Positions 1 to 8,068 of a stretch of 64,000 bases of DNA are shown one piece after another. The notes under the pieces were generated by a model. The model saw only the letters and a program-made list of their open reading frames with translations, was not told where the DNA came from and did no database searches. A program made the translations under genes and the position numbers. This stretch comes from Halomonas ramblicola (GTDB taxonomy: Bacteria > Pseudomonadota > Gammaproteobacteria > Pseudomonadales > Halomonadaceae), in contig NZ_JAUFPL010000032.1 of the NCBI RefSeq assembly GCF_030409215.1, positions 395,668 to 459,667 of the forward strand, read 5' to 3'. Every line of letters begins with the position of its first letter. The stretch's first letter is position 1.

Positions 1-486
1 GGTCACGTCGTTGTCGCGCCGCTCGCAGAGTGCCTGCAGGCCGTGATAGACCAGGCTGCAGGAGATGCCCAGCGCCATCAGCACCGCCAGGGCGTTGAGC
101 AGCAGGCTGGGGATCAGCAGGACGATCGCCGAGGACCACAGCGGCAGCGGTGCCAGGGCTGCCAGCAGGTAGGCGTCGTGGTAGTCGATCGACAGCTCGC
201 GGGTGGCGTTGACCACGGCATGGATCAGCCAGCCCATGACGAAGAAGGTGAGCAGCTCGGCGAGAAACAGGATGGTGGTGATGAAACGCCACTGGCGCTC
301 GCCGAAGCCGGCAACGAAGTCATCCCCGTAGTGGCTGCCGGCATAGTAGAGCAGCACCGGCGGCAGCAGCGACATGGGCAGCACCAGACACCACGCCAGG
401 GTGGGGATGGAGGGCTTGTGCCGCTGTAGCTCCTTCCACCCCGCGCGGCGGGTGAAGGGCAGGAGGACGACCGAGGCGATCTTCAT
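1..486 (-). CDS. Yip1-family membrane protein (C-terminus outside window)
   Basis: The minus-strand frame starts with ATG at 486, preceded by AGGAG a few bases upstream, and stays open through the window edge, so 162 residues are visible and the 3' end is missing. The protein begins MKIASVVLLPFTRRAGWKEL and contains several long hydrophobic stretches (about residues 30-48, 66-90, 103-125 and 130-150) separated by short polar loops, with a 'WxxI..' rich N-terminal soluble segment. This arrangement fits bacterial Yip1/DUF1282 proteins, inner-membrane proteins of unclear function. Downstream context is not visible. The family assignment rests on the hydrophobic pattern and general resemblance only. 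Confidence 0.6.
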   Translation of the reverse strand, partial: MKIASVVLLPFTRRAGWKELQRHKPSIPTLAWCLVLPMSLLPPVLLYYAGSHYGDDFVAGFGERQWRFITTILFLAELLTFFVMGWLIHAVVNATRELSIDYHDAYLLAALAPLPLWSSAIVLLIPSLLLNALAVLMALGISCSLVYHGLQALCERRDNDVT

Positions 487-745
487 GGGAGCACTCCTTC
501 GGGGGGACGGGCCGGCGGCGATCCCCGATGGGCGGCGCCGTGACGTTGGAAGATGTAATCAAAATAGTGCTTCTGCGGCCTCGGGGCCATCCCCGACGGC
601 GACACGGCGCAGAATTCGCGGCGCGACTGATCGGCATCAAGGGAAGCGATGCCGACCCGTGCTCGAATGGCGGCTCACCTGAACCGCCATCGACTCGACA
701 CGGGGCGCGCCGACGGTGCCGGCTCCTGTCGTCGATCAAGGAGGC

Positions 746-975
746 ATGATGAGCGAGACGCCCCATCAGGACTGGGATCCCCGTACCGGGGACGTCCAGG
801 CCGACCAGATCGCCGCCTACGACGCCATGCGCCGGCGCTGTCCCGTCGCCTTCAGCGACTACCTGCAGTGGTCGTTGTTCCGCCACGCGGACGTGAGGCG
901 CGTGCTGGAGGACCACGAGACCTTCAGCAACGCGGCGAGCCGGCACCTGTCGGTGCCCAATGCCATGGACCCGCC
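746..975 (+). pseudogene. cytochrome P450, N-terminal stub only
   Basis: A good Shine-Dalgarno (AAGGAGG, 738-744) precedes ATGATG at 746. The first ~75 residues look like the start of a bacterial P450: a Cys-Pro-Val-Ala segment near residue 30, then 'HADVRRVLEDHETFSNAASRH', and 'AMDPP' just where P450s normally continue with a His-Thr-x-x-R helix C motif. After MDPP the frame runs into unrelated sequence and then stops at 1129 inside nnrS. The haem-binding Cys loop and the I helix are absent, so the remaining ~300 residues have been deleted. The intact start and ribosome site suggest a recent deletion. Most likely non-functional. Confidence 0.7.
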
Positions 976-1028
976 GGCGGCTATGCCGAGGTCCCCCTGC
1001 GGGTGCGTCGGCGATAAAAGAGGCATTC

Positions 1029-1042
1029 TTGATGCCTGTCAT
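1029..1042. promoter_or_regulatory. degenerate FNR/Dnr-type box upstream of nnrS
   Basis: TTGATgcctGTCAT at 1029-1042 keeps a perfect left half-site of the TTGAT-N4-ATCAA consensus and three of five bases of the right half. It lies 66 bp before the nnrS ATG, a sensible place for an activator of a denitrification-associated gene, and a Dnr-like regulator is encoded at 22349. Inference only; the right half is weak. Confidence 0.35.
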
Positions 1043-1107
1043 GGATTCCTGCGGGGCGGGTGGCGCAGAATGGTGATCCCCAGGCGTTTCATTCGGGTAT
1101 CACCACC

Positions 1108-2316
1108 ATGTCCTACACCTCCTCCCTGACTCCCGTCCGCCTGGCGCGCCTGCCGGTGGCGCGCCTCGCCTTCCGCCCCTTCTTCCTGCTGGCCGCGCTG
1201 TTCGGCGTGGCCTCGATGGGGGTATGGCTGGCCTTCTGGCACGGCGGCATCCTGCTGCGTCCCCAGGGCGGGCTGATGTTCTGGCACCAGCACGAGATGC
1301 TGTTCGGCTTTGCCGCCGCGGTGGTGGCGGGCTTCCTGCTCACCGCGGTGCAGAACTGGACCGGCCTGCCGAGCCTCCGGGGCGGCCCACTGCTGGCCCT
1401 GGTCGCCCTGTGGCTGGCGGCGCGTATCCTGATGGCCTTCCCCATGGGTCTGCCCGCCTGGCTGCCGGCGCTGGTCGACCTGGTCTTCCTGCCCGCGGTG
1501 GGCGTGGTGATGGCGCGTCGGGTGATCGCCGCCAGGCGCTGGCGCAACCTGATCTTCCTCCCCGCGCTCGGGCTGCTGACCCTGGCCAACCTGGCCATGC
1601 ACCTGGGAGTGATCGACGGCGACGCCGTGCTGATTCGCCAGGCCGCCTACCTGGCGGTGCTGTTGATCACCCTGTTGATGGTGGTGGTGGGCGGCCGGGT
1701 GATCGCCATGTTCACCGCCAACCGCCTGGGGCTGGGCCGCCGGGCGCCGATCCGGGCACTGGAATTCCTTTCCCTGGGCAGCGTCATGGCCGTGGTGCTG
1801 GCCCAGCTGCTGGTGATGCTGGGCGTGGCGCTGCCCGCCGGGCCGCTGGCCGGGCTGATGGCCCTGGCGGCGCTGGCCAATGCCGTGCGCATGGCGCGCT
1901 GGCATGGCCTGGCCAGCTGGCGCGAGCCGCTGCTGTGGGGGCTGCATCTCAGTTATGCCTCCATCCCCCTGGGTCTGGCCATGTGGGCCCTGGCGCTGCT
2001 CGGCGCCTGGCGTGCGGAGCTGGCGGTGCATGCCCTGACCGTGGGCGGCATGGGCACCATGATGCTGGCGATGATGTCGCGGGTCTCGTTGGGGCATACC
2101 GGCCGGCCCATCCGCACCCTGCCGGGCATCGGCGTGGCGCTTGCCCTGATGGTCGCCGCCGCGCTGCTACGCGCCCCGCTGCTGGCCCTGGTGCCGCAGA
2201 TCACCCACTGGACCTACAACCTGGGCATCCTCTTCTGGTGCCTGGCCTATGGCATCTTCCTGGTCCACTACACGGGGCCACTGCTGTCGCCCCGCGTCGA
2301 CGGCCAGGATGGCTAG
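1108..2316 (+). CDS. nnrS: NnrS family haem/copper membrane protein
   Basis: 402 residues from the ATG at 1108, chosen because the protein then begins MSYTSSLTPVRLARLPVARL, directly before the first membrane segment; an earlier in-frame ATG at 1060 would add a polar tail. NnrS proteins are polytopic haem- and copper-containing inner-membrane proteins linked to nitric-oxide stress and denitrification. Visible support: about 12 hydrophobic segments, the early 'FWHQHEMLFGFAAAVVAGFLLTA' type block with conserved His residues followed by 'QNWTG', and 'GGMGTMMLAMMSRVSLGHTGR', both typical of the family. It is followed after 20 bp by a SirB2-like gene and lies near a nitrate-respiration locus. Family assignment is firm; the exact role is not established here. 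Confidence 0.92.
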   Translation: MSYTSSLTPVRLARLPVARLAFRPFFLLAALFGVASMGVWLAFWHGGILLRPQGGLMFWHQHEMLFGFAAAVVAGFLLTAVQNWTGLPSLRGGPLLALVALWLAARILMAFPMGLPAWLPALVDLVFLPAVGVVMARRVIAARRWRNLIFLPALGLLTLANLAMHLGVIDGDAVLIRQAAYLAVLLITLLMVVVGGRVIAMFTANRLGLGRRAPIRALEFLSLGSVMAVVLAQLLVMLGVALPAGPLAGLMALAALANAVRMARWHGLASWREPLLWGLHLSYASIPLGLAMWALALLGAWRAELAVHALTVGGMGTMMLAMMSRVSLGHTGRPIRTLPGIGVALALMVAAALLRAPLLALVPQITHWTYNLGILFWCLAYGIFLVHYTGPLLSPRVDGQDG

Positions 2317-2336
2317 TCCGAAGCAAGGAGCAAGCC

Positions 2337-2732
2337 ATGCTGGATTACTACCTGCCGATCAAGCACCTGCATATGACCGCCGCCGGCCTGAGCCTGGCGC
2401 TGTTCGTGCTGCGCGCCTTCTGGTCGGTGCGCGCCTCGCCGATCCTCCAGGCGCGCTGGGTGAAGGTGGTCCCGCACCTGGTCGACACCCTGCTGCTGGC
2501 GCTGGGCGTGACCCTGATGGTGATGCTCTCGATGTGGCCCCATCAGCACCCCTGGCTGGCCGCCAAGCTGATCGCCCTGGTGGCCTACATCGGCCTGGGG
2601 ACCCTGGCCATCAAGCGCGGCCGCACGCCGGCGGTGCGTGGCGTGGCGGCGCTCGCGGCGGTGGCCACCTTCACCTACATGCTCGGCGCGGCGATCCGCC
2701 ACAGTCCGCTCTCCTGGCTGGCCGGCGCCTGA
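2337..2732 (+). CDS. SirB2 family membrane protein
   Basis: 131 residues starting at ATG 2337 after an AAGGAG site, 20 bp behind nnrS and probably cotranscribed with it. The sequence has four hydrophobic helices and the family features 'LPIKHLHMTAAGLSLALFVLR' at the N-terminus, a central 'VVPHLVDTLLLALGVTLM' and 'AAKLIALVAYIGLG', which match SirB2/invasion-gene-expression-up-regulator proteins. These are small inner-membrane proteins without a known biochemical activity; linkage to nnrS occurs in other proteobacteria. Length is normal and there is no sign of damage. Confidence 0.82.
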   Translation: MLDYYLPIKHLHMTAAGLSLALFVLRAFWSVRASPILQARWVKVVPHLVDTLLLALGVTLMVMLSMWPHQHPWLAAKLIALVAYIGLGTLAIKRGRTPAVRGVAALAAVATFTYMLGAAIRHSPLSWLAGA

Positions 2733-2786
2733 CAGGGGCGCTCCCTCTCCTATACTGAGGGTCCCAGCGTCGATGAGGAGCCAGCC

Positions 2787-3107
2787 ATGAGCCAACAAGA
2801 TCTGCCTTCCGGTGCCGGCAAGGTCGCGACGGACTACCCCGAGGTCTGGGACGCCTTCTCGCGTCTCGGCAAGGCCTGCTCCGAGAGCGGCCCCCTGGAT
2901 GCCCGCACGCGCCGCCTGGTCAAGCTCGCCCTGGCGGTAGGGGCCGGCTCCGAGGGCGCCGTGCACTCCCATATGCGCCGCGCCCTGCGTGAGGGGGTCG
3001 AGCCCGAGGCCCTCAAGCAGGTGGCCATGCTGGCGATTCCCACCATCGGGCTCCCCGCCGGGGTCGCCGCCCTGACCTGGATCGAGGACATCACCGAGGG
3101 GCGCTGA
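2787..3107 (+). CDS. carboxymuconolactone decarboxylase/AhpD-like protein lacking the redox cysteine pair
   Basis: 106 residues, ATG at 2787 behind a GAGGAG site. The protein is a single CMD-type helical domain: 'LDARTRRLVKLALAVGAGSEGAVHSHMRRALREG' followed by 'ALKQVAMLAIPTIGLPAG'. AhpD-like peroxidases carry a CxxC..H motif at the position that here reads EGAVHSH, so the disulfide-reductase chemistry of AhpD should be absent. The His residues remain. It is separated from the SirB2-like gene by 54 bp and converges on iadA. Function unknown beyond the fold. Confidence 0.82.
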   Translation: MSQQDLPSGAGKVATDYPEVWDAFSRLGKACSESGPLDARTRRLVKLALAVGAGSEGAVHSHMRRALREGVEPEALKQVAMLAIPTIGLPAGVAALTWIEDITEGR

Positions 3108-3119
3108 CCCGGTGTTCCG

Positions 3120-3146
3120 GGCGGCGTGGGCACGGGCGACGCCGCC
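3120..3146. terminator. possible bidirectional hairpin between convergent genes
   Basis: GGCGGCGT (3120-3127) pairs with ACGCCGCC (3139-3146) around an 11-base loop, between the stop of the CMD gene and the stop of iadA. There is no U-run on either side, so termination strength is uncertain. Confidence 0.3.
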
Positions 3147-3197
3147 ATCCGGGCACGAGGGACTTCGCTAGGGAACCGTTTGTCGTACCCGAGGTGT

Positions 3198-4373
3198 CTA
3201 CGCCGGGACGTCCCTGGCGTAGAGCCGCTTCCCTGCCACGAAGGTTTGTTGCGGCTGGAGGTCGCCGTCGAGCAGGGTCACGTCGGCATCGAAACCGACG
3301 GCCAGGCGGCCCTTGCGGTCATGCAGTCCCAGCACCCGGGCCACGTGGCCCGAGATCAGGCCCAGGGCCTGATCGAGTGGCAACACCTCCTCGCGGACCA
3401 GGCGCTGCCAGTCCGCAATCAGGGCGGTGTTGCGCGCCACCCGCATGCCGATGTAGTTACCCTGGGCATCGAACTCGGGCAGGCTGCCGTTGCAGTCGGA
3501 GCTCATGGTGATACGGGGCACCGGCACGCCGCGCGCGAGCAGCCGCGACACCGCCTCGAAGCCGGAGAGGCCCTCCTCGCCGGGATCGTCGAAGGCGGTC
3601 ACATCCACGCTGGCGGCGAAGGCCAGCGCATAGTCGGCGGCCTCCTCGAGCAGGGCACGGTGGCGGTTCACGTGGGTGGGGATCACCTGCTCGGCGGGAA
3701 TCTCGGTCTCCGCGAGCAGCCGGCGCAGTGGCTCGAGCCCCCGCTGTCCGTCGCCGACATGGAAGTGGCAGATGCCGCGCTTGCCGGCCAGCATGCCGCC
3801 GACGCGCGCCTCGCTGACCAGCCGCGCGATCTCGTCCTGGCGGGGCTGGCTGGAGCGATGATCGGAGATGGCCAGCTCGCCCAGGCCGATGACCTCGGGG
3901 ATCCAGGCCAGGTCGCGCTGCACGTCGCCGGTGAGGGTCGGTGGCGGCACGCGATACGACCCCGTGTACATATAGGCCGCGATGCCCTCGGCCTTGAGCC
4001 CACGCACCTTGGCCAGCAGGTCCGCCGGCGAGCGGCTGATGCCATCGGTGCCCAGCACCCCCACCACGGTGCCGATCCCCATGGCGGCGATCTCCCGGGC
4101 GGTGATCGCCGGGCAGCGGGTACCGCAGCCGCCCTCGCCGCCGCCACCGGTCGCATGCACGTGCTGGTCGATAAAGGCGGGCACGGCGGTGAGGTCGCGC
4201 GCCTCCACCAGGCGTACGGGCCATCCTTCCGGTACGGTGAGGTCGCGCCCCAGTACCGCGATCCGTCCGTCCGCGATCAGCAGGTCGGTGGCCTCGAGGG
4301 GTTCCGGGGCGAAGATGCGACCCACGCGCAGCAGGGTCAGCAGGGGGGCGTCCCGCGCATCGAGGGGCATCAT
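3198..4373 (-). CDS. iadA: isoaspartyl (beta-aspartyl) dipeptidase, cyanophycin-operon type
   Basis: 391 residues. It belongs to the amidohydrolase superfamily and resembles E. coli IadA, which hydrolyses beta-Asp-X dipeptides. Metal-ligand positions visible: H71 and H73 (in 'DQHVHATGGGG'), H205 ('HFHVGD'), H234 ('THVNRHR') and D293 ('SSDCNG'). The bridging carboxylated lysine of E. coli IadA (K162) aligns with E166 in 'GLGELAISDHRS', so a Glu probably bridges the two metals. The start ATGATG overlaps the cphA stop (ATGA), giving translational coupling. In this operon the natural substrate should be beta-Asp-Arg released from cyanophycin by CphB, yielding Asp and Arg. The substrate is inferred from context. 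Confidence 0.88.
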   Translation of the reverse strand: MMPLDARDAPLLTLLRVGRIFAPEPLEATDLLIADGRIAVLGRDLTVPEGWPVRLVEARDLTAVPAFIDQHVHATGGGGEGGCGTRCPAITAREIAAMGIGTVVGVLGTDGISRSPADLLAKVRGLKAEGIAAYMYTGSYRVPPPTLTGDVQRDLAWIPEVIGLGELAISDHRSSQPRQDEIARLVSEARVGGMLAGKRGICHFHVGDGQRGLEPLRRLLAETEIPAEQVIPTHVNRHRALLEEAADYALAFAASVDVTAFDDPGEEGLSGFEAVSRLLARGVPVPRITMSSDCNGSLPEFDAQGNYIGMRVARNTALIADWQRLVREEVLPLDQALGLISGHVARVLGLHDRKGRLAVGFDADVTLLDGDLQPQQTFVAGKRLYARDVPA

Positions 4374-7000
4374 GGTGACTCACCGTTGGGGTCAGTCGCC
4401 GCCGGCGCGAAGCGGCGGCCCTTCAGGCGATCGATGGCGCCCTCGACATCGTCGATCAGCAACACCAGCAGGTCACCTTCGCCGGCCTCGTCGAAGGCCC
4501 GGTCGACGGCGTGGGCCTCCTCCAGGACGACTTCCACCCGGCAGGCGCCCATCGACTCGGCGCCGTCGCGCAACAGGCCAGCGGCCTCGCCGATGGCACG
4601 ATCGCGGGCGTCGGTCTCGTAGATGTAGACGACATCGTGCATCCGGGCGAGCAGCGTGCCGAGGCTGAACAGGTCCTCGTCGCGGCGATTGCCGGGCGCG
4701 CTGGCCACGCTGAGGCGTCGTCGCGCCGGGATACAGCTCACCAGCTCGCTGAGGGCCTCGAGCGCGGGCACGTTGTGCCCGTAGTCGATCAACACCTTCA
4801 TGCCGTCGGCATCGATGAGGTTGGTGCGGCCGGGATTCTGTCCGGGGGTGGGATGGAAGGTCCGCAGGCCCATCTGGATATCGGCGATGGAGAGCCCCAG
4901 GGCATAGGCGCCCGCGCTGGCGGCCAGGGCATTGGCGACATTGAAGTGGGCGTGTCCCTCGAAGGTGATCGGCACGTCCACCACCGGGATCACCTCGGCC
5001 TCGACATGGCCCTGACGCATCACGATGCGCTCATCGTGGACCGTGAAGGCGACGCCGTGATCGCGAACATGCTGACGGATGGGGCGGGAATCGGGGTCCA
5101 GGGTGAAGAAGATGATATCGCCCCGGGCCCATTCCTGGGCGGCCAGCACCCGGGGGTCATCGGCATTGAGCACGGCCGTACCGCCTTGGCGCACGGCGTC
5201 GATCACCACGGTCTTGCAGCGCGCCAGCTCGTCGAGGGTATGGATGTCATGCTCGCCCAGGTGGTCGCTGGCGATATTGAGCAGCACCCCGACGTCGCAC
5301 TCGTCGAACCCGAGGCCACGGCGCATGATGCCGCCGCGGGCCACTTCGAGCACGGCGTATTCGACCGTGGGTTCGCGCAGCACGATGGCCGCCGCCTGGG
5401 GGCCACTGTAGTCGCCGCGCATGATGACATGGTTGTCGATCTCGATGGCGCCGGTACAGGCCATGCCGACATTGCGTCCCGCCTGGCGCAGCAGATGCGA
5501 GAGCAGGCGCACCGTGGTCGTCTTGCCGTTGGTCCCGGTGACCGCAACGATGGGAATGCGGGCGTCGGTCTCGCTGTCCGGGAACAGCATGTCGATCACA
5601 TGCTGGCCGACATCGCGGCCGTTGCCGTGGGTGGGCGACAGGTGCATGCGAAAACCGGGCCCGGCATTGACCTCGACCACCGCGGCGGACTGCTCCTCCA
5701 GTGGCCGGGTCAGGGTCTCGGCCAGCAGGTCGATGCCGATGATATCGAGCCCGACCAGGCGCGCGATTCGCTCCGCCGCGTAGCGTACCTCCGGGTGGAC
5801 GTCGTCGGTCACGTCCGTGGCCGTGCCTCCGGTGCTCAAGTTCGCCGTGGGCTTCAGATAGACGATCTCGTTCTTTGGAATCACGCTCTGCAGGGTCAGG
5901 TTCTGCTGGTCGATCAGCCGCTGCGACTGCTCGTCCAGCTGTATCTGCGTGAGCAGGTTCTCGTGCCCGACGCCGCGACGCGGGTCCTGGTTTTCCCTGT
6001 CGACCAGGGCCTGCAGCGTGGTGACCCCATCGCCGATCACATGGGCCGGTCGTCGCCTGGCGGCGGCCACCAACTTGCTGTCGATGACCAGCAGGCGATG
6101 GTCCTCGCCCTCGATGTACTGCTCGACGATCACCGCGGGGTTGCGGTGGGAGGCGATGCCGAAGGCCTCGCGCAGGGCCTGGTCATCATCGATGTTGGTG
6201 CTCACGCCGCGGCCGTGGTTGCCGATCAGCGGTTTCACCACGACGGGATAGCCGATGTCGCGGGCGGCGTCGAGGGCTTCATCGACGCCGGCGCAGACCC
6301 GGCCGTGGGGAACCGGAATGCCGGCATCGCCGAGCACCTGCTTCGTCCAGGCCTTGTCGTCGGCGATGCCGTAGCCGATCAGGTCCGTATGGCCGGTCAC
6401 CGTCGCCTGGATCCGCTGCTGGCGGTGGCCGTGACCCAACTGGATGTAGCTGTTCTCGTCACTCAAGCGGATGTGGGGAATGCCACGCCGCTCGGCGGCC
6501 GCCACGATCGAGGCGGTGGAGGGGCCCAGCATGTGGGCATCGCGCACTGTCTTGAGGCGGTCGATGATCGCCGGCATGTCGATCTCGCCGCCATGGAACA
6601 GCCGGGTGACCAGCTCGACGGCCTCGACACCGGCCGCCAGACCACAGGCTTCGTCCCGATAGCGGTAGACGACGTTGTAGATCCCGGGCTCGTAGCTGTC
6701 GATGGTCTTGCCGTAGCCGACCGAGAAGCCGATCAGGTTCTGGAGTTCGATCGCCACGTGCTCGACGACGTGGCCGGCCCAGGTTCCGCGTTCCAGTCGC
6801 TCCACGAAGCCGCCGGGTCGGCCGACCGAGCAACGGTGCTCCTGCAGGCTGGGCAGTAACCCGAGGAGGCGTTCGACGATGCCGGGGACGGTATCGCTGG
6901 GCCGTTCCTCGAGTTCGCCGATGTCCAGCCGCAGGAAGATGGCCAGGTAGCGGCTGTAGTAGTTCGGGCCCCGCAGGGCCCGGTGTTCGAGGATATTCAT
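4370..7000 (-). CDS. cphA: cyanophycin synthetase
   Basis: 876 residues, the normal size for CphA. The enzyme polymerises L-Asp and L-Arg into multi-L-arginyl-poly-L-aspartate using ATP. Domains in order: N-terminal domain (about 1-160), ATP-grasp domain (about 210-450, with 'YPVVVKPLIGNHGRGV' near 251-266 and 'VVEVNAGPGFR' near 441-451), then a Mur-ligase-like domain with the P-loop GTNGKTTT at 489-496, and 'HPTPGQNPGRTN' further on. Both ligase sites look complete. The start at 7000 overlaps the end of cphB by four bases, and the stop overlaps the iadA start. Cytoplasmic granule synthesis serves as a nitrogen reserve. Confidence 0.96.
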   Translation of the reverse strand: MNILEHRALRGPNYYSRYLAIFLRLDIGELEERPSDTVPGIVERLLGLLPSLQEHRCSVGRPGGFVERLERGTWAGHVVEHVAIELQNLIGFSVGYGKTIDSYEPGIYNVVYRYRDEACGLAAGVEAVELVTRLFHGGEIDMPAIIDRLKTVRDAHMLGPSTASIVAAAERRGIPHIRLSDENSYIQLGHGHRQQRIQATVTGHTDLIGYGIADDKAWTKQVLGDAGIPVPHGRVCAGVDEALDAARDIGYPVVVKPLIGNHGRGVSTNIDDDQALREAFGIASHRNPAVIVEQYIEGEDHRLLVIDSKLVAAARRRPAHVIGDGVTTLQALVDRENQDPRRGVGHENLLTQIQLDEQSQRLIDQQNLTLQSVIPKNEIVYLKPTANLSTGGTATDVTDDVHPEVRYAAERIARLVGLDIIGIDLLAETLTRPLEEQSAAVVEVNAGPGFRMHLSPTHGNGRDVGQHVIDMLFPDSETDARIPIVAVTGTNGKTTTVRLLSHLLRQAGRNVGMACTGAIEIDNHVIMRGDYSGPQAAAIVLREPTVEYAVLEVARGGIMRRGLGFDECDVGVLLNIASDHLGEHDIHTLDELARCKTVVIDAVRQGGTAVLNADDPRVLAAQEWARGDIIFFTLDPDSRPIRQHVRDHGVAFTVHDERIVMRQGHVEAEVIPVVDVPITFEGHAHFNVANALAASAGAYALGLSIADIQMGLRTFHPTPGQNPGRTNLIDADGMKVLIDYGHNVPALEALSELVSCIPARRRLSVASAPGNRRDEDLFSLGTLLARMHDVVYIYETDARDRAIGEAAGLLRDGAESMGACRVEVVLEEAHAVDRAFDEAGEGDLLVLLIDDVEGAIDRLKGRRFAPAATDPNGESP

Positions 7001-7845
7001 CGGAGATCTGCCAGGGTGGTGACGAGCGCGTCCGCGGCAAGATAGCGACGCGCCTCGATATCGAAGCCGTGACCGCTGACCAGCGCATGCAGGATCAGGT
7101 GCTCGATGGCCACCGCCTCTCCCATCGCCAGATCGGCGATGTTCGAGCTCGCCAGGTCGCGGCTGTCGATGAGGATGACATGGCCCGGGCCGATGGCTTC
7201 GAGAACCCGGTTCGGATGAATGATCACCGCGGCATCCTCGCCCAGCCCCACGCCCAGGTACTCCGGGTTGGTCGCCCCGACCTCCATCAGGCGCGTGAAT
7301 CGTCCGCGCTCGAGGAAGTGGCTGTCGATGATCAAGCCTTCGACGAGTCCGAGGCCGAAGGTCATGTTGACGGCGCCCTTGCGCAGGGCATCGGCGGCGG
7401 CGCCGTTGTAGATCATGGTGCTCGGCATGGCCGCCGCGCCGGCACTGGTCCCGGCCACCACCGCGCCCTCCTTCAAGCGGTTGCGGATGGCCATCAGGGT
7501 CGCCGAGCCGCCCATCACGTTGGTCAGGCGGAGCTGGTCACCGCCGGTGAGGAAGATGACGCCGCTCTGCTCGATCAGGCGTACGGTGTCGGCCGCGGCC
7601 GCCTGGCGGCGGTCGCGGATGCCCAGGGAGTGGACGCGGCTGGCGCCCAGGCGAGAGAAGGCCGCTTCGTAGTCGGGCAGTACCTCGTCGGGAATGCTGC
7701 TCGCCGTGGCGATGACGGCGACCTCACCATAGCCCTCGGGGGCCAGGGCAAAGACCTGTCTCAGGATCTCGAGATCGGAGGTCCTGTCCTCTGCTCCGCC
7801 GATGGCCACGATGCGGCCAGGTGCCACGGGGTGTTGGGAAGCCAT
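6997..7845 (-). CDS. cphB: cyanophycinase, cytoplasmic type
   Basis: 282 residues without a signal peptide, so an intracellular enzyme. CphB is a serine peptidase of family S51 that cuts cyanophycin into beta-Asp-Arg dipeptides. The nucleophile is Ser134 in the elbow 'AGTSAGAAAM'; 'FLTGGDQLRL' near 98-107 is the conserved active-site loop, and 'VEGLIIDSHFLERGRFTRL' is also typical. First gene of a three-gene operon with cphA and iadA. The upstream 223 bp to the narK-type gene contain a TATAAG-like element about 100 bp before the start (minus strand), which could belong to the operon promoter. Start chosen at MASQHPV, the only nearby ATG. Confidence 0.95.
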   Translation of the reverse strand: MASQHPVAPGRIVAIGGAEDRTSDLEILRQVFALAPEGYGEVAVIATASSIPDEVLPDYEAAFSRLGASRVHSLGIRDRRQAAAADTVRLIEQSGVIFLTGGDQLRLTNVMGGSATLMAIRNRLKEGAVVAGTSAGAAAMPSTMIYNGAAADALRKGAVNMTFGLGLVEGLIIDSHFLERGRFTRLMEVGATNPEYLGVGLGEDAAVIIHPNRVLEAIGPGHVILIDSRDLASSNIADLAMGEAVAIEHLILHALVSGHGFDIEARRYLAADALVTTLADLR

Positions 7846-8068
7846 AACCTGTTCGTCGCCCAGCGACGCTCTTGAGCAAACGCAGAAGCCACGTTCGCGT
7901 GAGTCACTTGCCGAATGGCAGGATGCTTGCCGCCTGCACTTTCACTTATAACAGTCATCCCGACGCGGGGCACGTTCTCGCTGGCTCGGGCGGCCCCGAG
8001 GACCGGCCGAATAATGCATATCAGATGCCACTGTAATCGTGAGACGGACGGCATTTCCCTGGCCTGGA

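Noticed and set aside
320..1042. Minus-strand frame of 240 codons overlapping the Yip1-family start and the P450 stub
   Set aside because: It overlaps two better-supported frames and has an Arg/Gly/Pro-rich translation typical of antisense GC-rich DNA.
4511..6859. A long plus-strand open frame of 782 codons opposite cphA
   Set aside because: It is the antisense shadow of cphA: codon bias of the GC-rich gene keeps it open, and its translation has no family-like composition.
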